A stretch of DNA of 39,447 nucleotides, from assembly GCA_964618415.1 (NCBI GenBank), contig CAZUAT010000024.1:1-39447 (forward strand), written 5' to 3'. This DNA comes from JACTMI01 sp964618415 (lineage in GTDB: Bacteria > Acidobacteriota > Thermoanaerobaculia > Multivoradales > JAGPDF01). The notes beneath the pieces are model-generated. The model saw only the letters and a list, made by a program, of their open reading frames with translations. It was not told the origin of the DNA and ran no database searches. How positions within the stretch are numbered: position 1 is the first letter of the stretch; each line of letters begins with the position of its first letter. A program made the position numbers and the translations under genes. Below are positions 34,770 to 39,447 of the stretch, piece after piece.

Positions 34770-34798
34770 GCAATATGTTTCTCCCGATATGATGCGCG
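34770..34798 (+). promoter_or_regulatory. Candidate ModE box overlapping a -10 element
   Basis: CAATATGTT (34771-34779) is followed after eight bases by TATGAT (34788-34793), a good -10 hexamer. The same CAATATGTT stands at the same distance from a -10-like hexamer upstream of modA on the other strand. AT-rich blocks of this form resemble half-sites bound by ModE. A clear -35 is lacking. Confidence 0.45.
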
Positions 34799-34799
34799 G

Positions 34800-34813
34800 T
34801 GAACCGCGGTTCA
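34800..34813. promoter_or_regulatory. Perfect 14-base palindrome near the predicted transcription start
   Basis: TGAACCGCGGTTCA lies seven bases after the TATGAT hexamer and 25 bases before the ATG at 34839. It could be an operator or a short leader hairpin. I know of no regulator that can be assigned to it. Confidence 0.35.
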
Positions 34814-34838
34814 TCTCGTGCACCGGGAGGATGTCTGC

Positions 34839-35417
34839 ATGCGAATCTCGTCGATGGCTCTCCGCGAAACGCGCCTGACCGCCGCCCTCGTACTGCTGAT
34901 CGTCGCAGCGGCGCAGGCCGGACCTGCCGACATTCCCGAAGCGGCTGAGACTCCGAAGGCGGAAGTGGTCGTCAGCGGCGCGGGGATCCAAGGACGGACT
35001 TTCGCGGCCGCCGACCTTGCCGCGCTGCCGCGGGTGACCGTGCAGGCGGACGATCACGGCGTCACCAGCGAGTTCGAGGGCGTGGCGCTTTCGACCCTGC
35101 TCACCGAGGCGGGCGCACCGCTCGGCGCGCAGCTGCGCGGCGAGAAGCTCACGCTCGTGCTGGCGGTCGACGCGGCTGACGGCTACCGCGCCCTCTACGC
35201 GCTGCCCGAACTCGACCCGGCCTGGAACGACCGCATGGTGCTGCTCGCGGACCGACGGGACGGCAAGCCGCTGGGCGAATTCGAGGGCCCGCTGCGGATC
35301 GTCGCGGTGGGCGAGAAGAAGCAGGGGCGCTGGGTCCGCCAGGTCACGGCGCTCACCCTGATCGCCCTGCCGTCCGATCGCCCACGCGTCCGGCCGGCCG
35401 GGCACGGGCACGAGTAG
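34839..35417 (+). CDS. Exported molybdopterin-fold (sulfite oxidase-like) domain protein
   Basis: A 192-residue protein with a signal peptide (LTAALVLLIVAAAQA). The rest resembles the small oxidoreductase molybdopterin-binding fold: FAAADLAALPRVTVQADDHG, then FEGVALSTLLTEAG near residue 84, then DGYRALYALPELDP near 117. It lacks the Cys that binds molybdenum in true sulfite oxidases, so it may bind cofactor or molybdate, or be a non-catalytic relative. GGGAGG lies before the ATG; the in-frame ATG 21 bases earlier is less likely. It converges on modC and lies beside the molybdate transporter, which supports a molybdenum connection. Confidence 0.7.
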   Translation: MRISSMALRETRLTAALVLLIVAAAQAGPADIPEAAETPKAEVVVSGAGIQGRTFAAADLAALPRVTVQADDHGVTSEFEGVALSTLLTEAGAPLGAQLRGEKLTLVLAVDAADGYRALYALPELDPAWNDRMVLLADRRDGKPLGEFEGPLRIVAVGEKKQGRWVRQVTALTLIALPSDRPRVRPAGHGHE

Positions 35418-35430
35418 CACGCTGCCCGGC
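35397..35430. terminator. Inverted repeat between convergent genes
   Basis: GCCGGGCA (35397-35404) and TGCCCGGC (35423-35430) are perfect complements with an 18-base loop that contains the stop codon of the plus-strand gene. It could act as a bidirectional terminator for this gene and modC. No T tract. Confidence 0.3.
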
Positions 35431-35441
35431 AGTCGGCGCCC

Positions 35442-36602
35442 TCAGAGGGTCGCGATCGGCCGGCAGGCCTGGGCCTTGAAGATCAGGTGGACGGCGCTGC
35501 CGGGCGCCAGTTCGAGTTCGCGACAGGCCCGCTGACTGACGACGACGGCGAGCGCGGGCCCGGTCGCGGCACTGGCGCTGCCGACCCGCGCGGTGACGAC
35601 CGCCGCGGTATGCGGGTCACTCGCCGGCGGTCGGTGAATCTCGTGCACACTCGCCGCGACGACGTTCTGGGCCGACAGGCGCCCCGCCCCTCCCTCGCCC
35701 TCGCCAACACCGCGCGCGAGCAGGATCTCGGAGCCGCGCAGCTCGAACGCCACCCGCTGGCCGACCGCGAGCGCGCCGTCATCGGCCACCTGCACGGTGA
35801 ATCCCGGACCGACCTCGACTGCGGCGAGCGAGTCGCCGACCGCCGTCACTGTTCCGGACAGGACGTTGACGACACCTTCTCCGCTCTCGCCGGGTGGCAG
35901 CAGCTGGCCCCCGAAGAGCGCGTCCGGATCGCCGCGTGCGGTCAGGCGTCCTGCTCCCAGCACGGACACCTCGGTGGCCAGCAGCGACATCTCCGCCGGA
36001 TCGTGGGAGACGTGCAGCGTGGGGATGCCGAACTCGCGACGCACGCGCAGCAGGTAGCCGAGCACTCGGCGACGCAGCGCCAGGTCGAGGCCGGCCAGCG
36101 GTTCGTCGAGCAGCAGCAGTTCCGGCGCCGAGCAGAGGGCGCGGGCCAGCGCCACCCGCTGCCGCTCCCCGCCCGAGAGCTGGCGGACGTCCCGTCGCGC
36201 GAGCGGCCCGAGTTCGAGGACCTCGAGCACCCGCTCGGGGGCGATCCGTCGCGGCGAATTGCGAGCCCGGCGACCGGCGAGACGAAGATTGCCGAGCACG
36301 TCGAGGTGCGGAAACAGCTGCGCGCCCTGGGGTACATAGCCGACCCCGCGGCGTTCGGGGGGCAGGTCGATCCGGCGACCCCGGCTGCTGGTGTCGAGCC
36401 AGACTCGACCGGCGACTTCGATGCGCCCCCGCGCGTCACGCCGCAGCCCGGCCAGGGCCTCGAGCACCGTCGTCTTGCCGGCGCCCGACGGGCCGAACAG
36501 GCCGAGCGCCGGTCGGTCGGTTTCCCAGCGCAGTTCGACGTCGAACCGCTCGCACGGCACGACGAGGTCGAGCCGCAGCCCGCCGGTCGACTGCACGCTC
36601 AC
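35442..36602 (-). CDS. modC: Molybdate ABC transporter ATP-binding protein
   Basis: A 386-residue ATPase that powers molybdate import with ModB. Walker A is GPSGAGKTT (37-45), the signature LSGGERQR (142-149) and Walker B LLLLDEP (162-168), with the switch His in LHVSHDPAE. The C-terminal about 130 residues form a TOBE/Mop-type regulatory domain: GRLSAQNVVAASV is the Mop motif, followed by VVVSQRACRELELAPGSAVHLIFKA. This domain binds molybdate or tungstate in ModC relatives. The GTG start overlaps the modB stop by four bases (GTGA). Confidence 0.93.
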   Translation of the reverse strand: MSVQSTGGLRLDLVVPCERFDVELRWETDRPALGLFGPSGAGKTTVLEALAGLRRDARGRIEVAGRVWLDTSSRGRRIDLPPERRGVGYVPQGAQLFPHLDVLGNLRLAGRRARNSPRRIAPERVLEVLELGPLARRDVRQLSGGERQRVALARALCSAPELLLLDEPLAGLDLALRRRVLGYLLRVRREFGIPTLHVSHDPAEMSLLATEVSVLGAGRLTARGDPDALFGGQLLPPGESGEGVVNVLSGTVTAVGDSLAAVEVGPGFTVQVADDGALAVGQRVAFELRGSEILLARGVGEGEGGAGRLSAQNVVAASVHEIHRPPASDPHTAAVVTARVGSASAATGPALAVVVSQRACRELELAPGSAVHLIFKAQACRPIATL

Positions 36603-37288
36603 CCCGCCTCTCCGCGTGCTGGCCTGCCTCGGCCACGGCGCAGCAGCGCTTCCGTGGTCCACAGCGCCAGGAACGCAATGGCGACGGTGATGGCGACCAG
36701 CACCATCGCGTCGTCCTCGCGGCCCGCCTGCATATCGCTGAAGATCGCCAGGGCGAGGGTCTGGGTGCGACCCGGAATGTTGCCGGCCACCAGAATCGTG
36801 GCGCCGAACTCGCCCAGTGCGCGGGCGAAGCCGAGTACCGCCGCGGCGAGCAGACCGCGCCGTGCGAGCGGCAGCGTGACGGCGAGGAACGTCTCGAGTG
36901 GCCCGAGACCTAGCGTACGCGCTACGCCCTCGAGCTGCGGGTCCACCTCCTCGAACGCGACACGCGCGGTACGCACGACCAAGGGCAGCGACATCACCGC
37001 CGACGCCAGCACCGCTCCCTTCCAGGTAAACAGCAAGTCGAGGTCGAACCCAAGACGCGCTTCGCCGAACGGGCCATCGCGGGCGAGCAGCCGAAGGAGC
37101 AAGAACCCGACCGCCGTCGGCGGCAGGACGAGAGGCAGGGCGGTCAGCGTCTCGATCAGTGCCTTGCCGGGAACCGCCCGCCGCGCCAGCACCCAGCCGA
37201 GGGCGATGCCAGGCGGCAGCACGATCAGGGTGGCGACGAGCGCCACCTTTGCGGTGAGCACCAGCGCAGCGAGAGTGGCCGCGCTCAC
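36599..37288 (-). CDS. modB: Molybdate ABC transporter permease
   Basis: A 229-residue inner-membrane protein with about five to six helices. The ModC-contacting EAA-like loop is RTLGLGPLETFLAVTLPLARRGLL, followed by GFARALGEFGAT, which is typical of ModB. An early PLVLPPTAVGFLLL motif is also family-characteristic. The start is the GTG at 37288, which overlaps the modA stop by four bases (GTGA); upstream in-frame codons are Arg/Gly-rich and fall inside modA. Confidence 0.93.
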   Translation of the reverse strand: MSAATLAALVLTAKVALVATLIVLPPGIALGWVLARRAVPGKALIETLTALPLVLPPTAVGFLLLRLLARDGPFGEARLGFDLDLLFTWKGAVLASAVMSLPLVVRTARVAFEEVDPQLEGVARTLGLGPLETFLAVTLPLARRGLLAAAVLGFARALGEFGATILVAGNIPGRTQTLALAIFSDMQAGREDDAMVLVAITVAIAFLALWTTEALLRRGRGRPARGEAG

Positions 37289-38082
37289 GCCGCGGGAGCG
37301 AGCGCGGCCTGCACCACGAAGCCGTGTCGCGCAAAGACCTTCGCCGCCTCCGGTCCAGCGAGCCAGGCGACCACCGCGCGCGCCCGTTCCAGGTGCGGCC
37401 GAGCGGTCAGTGCCGCGAGCGCGTACCGGATACTCGGTCCCTCGGCCTCGGGCACCGTGAGTGCCACTCGCACTCGGTCGGAGGTCGCGGCATCGGTGCT
37501 GTAGACGATGCCCGCATCGACCGCACCCGTGGCGACTGCCGCCAGCGCTGCCCGCACGTCGAGAGCCGGCACGACCCGTCCCGAAACAGCCGGCCACTGG
37601 CCGCGTGCTTCGAGCCAGGCCTTGGCGTAACGCCCCGCCGGAACGGCGTCCGGGTCGGCGAGCGCCAGGCGGCGCACGCCGGGCCCGGCGAGCGCGGCGG
37701 CCGAGTCGACTGCCACCTCGCTGTCGCTCGGAACGATGACCACCAGCCGATTGGAAAGCGGCGAGCAGCGCGACGGCGCATCGACCAGGCCGGCCGCAGC
37801 GACGTGATCCATCCAGGCCTCATCGGCCGAGAAGAAGAGGTCGGCCTTGCCGGCCGCGACGATCTGCTGGGCCAGCGTGCTGGAGCCGGCGAGGTTCAGC
37901 AACAGGCGCACGCCGGTGGCTTGCTCCACGGCCGGAGCGAGTTCCTGCAGCACGTCGCGCAGGCTCGCCGCTGCGTACAGCTGCAGCTCGACCGGCTCCG
38001 CGGCCTGTCGCGGCGAATCGGCGACTCCAGACGACACGCACAGGAAGGCAAGAAGAGCGAGAATGGGGTGCCGTGAGGCCAT
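37285..38082 (-). CDS. modA: Molybdate-binding periplasmic protein
   Basis: A 265-residue substrate-binding protein. A signal peptide covers residues 1-20 (LALLAFLCVSSGVA). Motifs of ModA are visible: AAASLRDVLQELAP (molybdate site), NLAGSSTLAQQIVAAGKADLFFSADEAWMD, and DAGIVYSTDA near 198. It delivers molybdate to ModBC. The ATG at 38082 follows a strong GGAGGAG. It is the first gene of modABC and is divergent from the ModE-type regulator, with the shared box between them. Confidence 0.93.
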   Translation of the reverse strand: MASRHPILALLAFLCVSSGVADSPRQAAEPVELQLYAAASLRDVLQELAPAVEQATGVRLLLNLAGSSTLAQQIVAAGKADLFFSADEAWMDHVAAAGLVDAPSRCSPLSNRLVVIVPSDSEVAVDSAAALAGPGVRRLALADPDAVPAGRYAKAWLEARGQWPAVSGRVVPALDVRAALAAVATGAVDAGIVYSTDAATSDRVRVALTVPEAEGPSIRYALAALTARPHLERARAVVAWLAGPEAAKVFARHGFVVQAALAPAA

Positions 38083-38123
38083 CTGAACTCCTCCGATCAG
38101 AGTTGGACCGCTGCGCGGCCTGC

Positions 38124-38151
38124 GCCATTCTATCCTTGCGAACATATTGGC
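38124..38151 (-). promoter_or_regulatory. Candidate ModE box between modA and the regulator gene
   Basis: On the minus strand CAATATGTT stands eight bases before TAGAAT, a -10-like hexamer (38127-38132) for modABC. The nine-base block repeats the one upstream of the gene at 34839. The site covers most of the gap between the divergent modA and regulator genes, so one protein bound here could control both. Confidence 0.45.
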
Positions 38152-38170
38152 CTGTGGCGGGCGGATTGAC

Positions 38171-38530
38171 GTGAAGGCGGCGCACGACGCGACCTGGTCG
38201 GCCCGGCCGCGTTGGCGGATCCAGCGCGGTGAGGAGATTGCACTGGGTCCCGGCAAGGCCGATCTGCTCGAAGCGATCGAACAGGCGGGCTCGATCTCGG
38301 CCGCAGCGCGTGATCTGGGCATGTCGTACCGGCGTGCCTGGCTGCTGGTCGAGGCGATGAACGCGATGTTTCGCGAGCCGCTGGTCGCCACTACGAGCTG
38401 GCGCCGGGGCGGGGCCCGTCTGACCGAGGCCGGACGCGACGTGTTGGCGCTCTATCGCCGGATCGAGCGCACGAGCGCCGAAGCCACCCACGGCGACCTC
38501 ACGGCGCTGCTGCGACGCTTGAAGAGCTGA
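38171..38530 (+). CDS. ModE-type DNA-binding regulator, single domain
   Basis: A 119-residue protein matching the ModE N-terminal LysR-like winged helix: GPGKADLLEAIEQAGSISAAARDLGMSYRRAWLLVEAMN, followed by the wing SWRRGGARLTEAG. It lacks the C-terminal di-Mop domain by which E. coli ModE senses molybdate, so molybdate may be sensed by another protein or another metal ligand used. The GTG at 38171 is preferred; a TTG at 38147 would start inside the candidate operator. It is divergent from modA. Autoregulation and control of modABC are likely. Confidence 0.85.
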   Translation: MKAAHDATWSARPRWRIQRGEEIALGPGKADLLEAIEQAGSISAAARDLGMSYRRAWLLVEAMNAMFREPLVATTSWRRGGARLTEAGRDVLALYRRIERTSAEATHGDLTALLRRLKS

Positions 38531-38531
38531 C

Positions 38532-39206
38532 TTACGACGGACTCTCCTCTTCCTTCCGGCTCCGCGGCCCGGCGAAGCTGGCCAGGCGCGCGATGATCAG
38601 GGCGACGTAGAGGACGCCGGCGATCTGCTCGAGCGAGGTGGCCGCCCGGGCGCCGCTCGAGACCGGCACGATGTCGCCGTAGCCGGTCGTCGACAGGGTG
38701 GTGACGCTGAAGTAGAACAGGTCGTACCAGCCGGGCGCGCTGATGATCGTCACGCGAGCGAACTGGAACGAGCCCGGATTGAAGTACTCGATCGACCAGA
38801 AGGTCGCCGTCCACGCCAGGGCGAGCAGGAGAAACGCCACCGCCGCCGAGTAGAGCTCGTCGACGGTCGCCCGGCTGTCGCGCAGGATGTAGCGCACCTG
38901 GAGCAGCGCCGCGATGTAGTAGAAGCCGGCCTGCGCCAGCGCGGAGACGATTCCCGCCGGCGCCATGGGCTCGAACCAGTGCAGCGCCTGGGTAACCAGT
39001 GCCACCCCGCCGAGCGCCAGCGCGAGCCGCTGCCCTGACCGGTCGACGTGGACGCGATGCAGCGACACGAGCACGCCGCCGACCACCAGCAGGTTGTAGA
39101 GCCAGCGGCCGGCGTACGACCCCTCGATCAGCGGGTAGGTCCCGAGCAGCACCACCAGCAGGACCAGCAACGGCACATGCGGCCGCCGCAGCCAGAAGAG
39201 CGACAT
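38532..39206 (-). CDS. Two-transmembrane-type K+ channel-like protein
   Basis: A 224-residue membrane protein. About five hydrophobic segments are visible (10-25, 35-50, 60-75, 88-105 and 120-140), then a pore loop with the selectivity-filter sequence TTGYGD (173-178) and a final helix near 192-210 (LEQIAGVLYVALIIARL). This is the Ion_trans_2 type, with the pore helix and last helix flanking the filter. There is no RCK/TrkA domain. The start codon follows a -10-like TGTAAT (39216-39221) by nine bases and lacks a Shine-Dalgarno. Confidence 0.88.
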   Translation of the reverse strand: MSLFWLRRPHVPLLVLLVVLLGTYPLIEGSYAGRWLYNLLVVGGVLVSLHRVHVDRSGQRLALALGGVALVTQALHWFEPMAPAGIVSALAQAGFYYIAALLQVRYILRDSRATVDELYSAAVAFLLLALAWTATFWSIEYFNPGSFQFARVTIISAPGWYDLFYFSVTTLSTTGYGDIVPVSSGARAATSLEQIAGVLYVALIIARLASFAGPRSRKEEESPS

Positions 39207-39215
39207 GCGGCGTAC

Positions 39216-39221
39216 ATTACA
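39216..39221 (-). promoter_or_regulatory. -10-like hexamer of the K+ channel gene
   Basis: TGTAAT on the minus strand ends nine bases before the ATG at 39206, again giving a near-leaderless message. Confidence 0.3.
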
Positions 39222-39344
39222 GGAGGCGCCGGCAGACGGCTCGCGGGGACTGGCGCTGCGCGGCGCCGCTGATCGGGAAGCACACGCGCGTTGGTAGGGT
39301 GTTCGCGGCCACAATTGCCGGGCCGCATCGAGGAGGTGCTTCAC

Positions 39345-39447
39345 ATGACTGCACTGCGACGGACGTTGCCGATTGCGCTGATCGCCGCACTCGCGGTGCA
39401 GATCGGGCACGAGGCGGTGCATGCGGTGACGGCCTGGCTGGTCGGCG
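39345..39447 (+). CDS. N-terminus of a membrane protein, cut by the window end
   Basis: Thirty-four residues are visible, reading MTALRRTLPIALIAALAVQ followed by IGHEAVHAV. A hydrophobic helix contains HEAVH, which fits the HExxH zinc motif of membrane metallopeptidases, but the sample is far too short to assign a family. GAGGAGG lies before the ATG. The gap before it, 39207-39344, shows no other clear feature besides the channel promoter. Confidence 0.65.
   Translation, partial: MTALRRTLPIALIAALAVQIGHEAVHAVTAWLVG

Overview
The window is about 39.4 kb of GC-rich DNA, coding on both strands with short intergenic gaps (the longest, 5817-6067, is 251 bases). I see no rRNA, tRNA, CRISPR array, insertion sequence or phage gene. 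Gene content (secreted delta-60 and choice-of-anchor-Q proteins carrying a DGFESG-like tag, an NAD-type formate dehydrogenase, fused isobutyryl-CoA mutase IcmF, a CHAT peptidase operon) suggests a Gram-negative, respiratory, GC-rich bacterium. My best guess is an Acidobacteriota lineage such as Thermoanaerobaculia; this is inference, because no phylogenetic marker is present.

Layout. (1) 52-4891, plus strand: a nitrate-reductase-like molybdenum enzyme, a four-cluster ferredoxin subunit, a membrane-anchored Rieske protein, a two-helix membrane protein and a TDT/SLAC1-type anion transporter. (2) 4931-13157: a Cys-rich metallothionein-like protein, an outer-membrane barrel, a CsbD-like stress protein, a delta-60 repeat protein, an aldo/keto reductase, a small exported protein, a beta-helix protein and a PDZ-containing aspartyl protease. 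(3) 13359-22616, minus strand: a compact six-gene operon coding, in transcription order, a DUF2235/Tle1-like lipase, a subtilisin-like protease, a ComEC-like metallo-beta-lactamase-fold hydrolase, a membrane CHAT (caspase-like) peptidase, an exported unknown protein and an exported TPR protein. This is the best candidate for an undescribed system. (4) 22764-27929, minus strand: soluble formate dehydrogenase fdsGBA plus the delta subunit, followed by a strong hairpin. (5) 28060-34741, plus strand: an MFS exporter, an MscS channel, a VOC protein and IcmF. (6) 34839-38530: a small exported molybdopterin-fold protein, modABC and a one-domain ModE-type regulator, with a shared sequence element upstream of both outward units. 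(7) 38532-39447: a two-pore-helix K+ channel-like protein and the start of a membrane protein with an HEAVH motif.

Function. Molybdenum links the two ends and the middle of the window: a putative nitrate reductase, a formate dehydrogenase, molybdate uptake and a ModE-like regulator. Formate oxidation to NADH and nitrate reduction could be coupled through the respiratory chain. The CHAT/subtilisin/MBL/lipase operon looks like a protease-controlled effector module, possibly for defence, cell death or envelope surveillance. Several genes lacking a Shine-Dalgarno sequence have a -10-like hexamer 7-10 bases before the start codon, suggesting leaderless transcripts.
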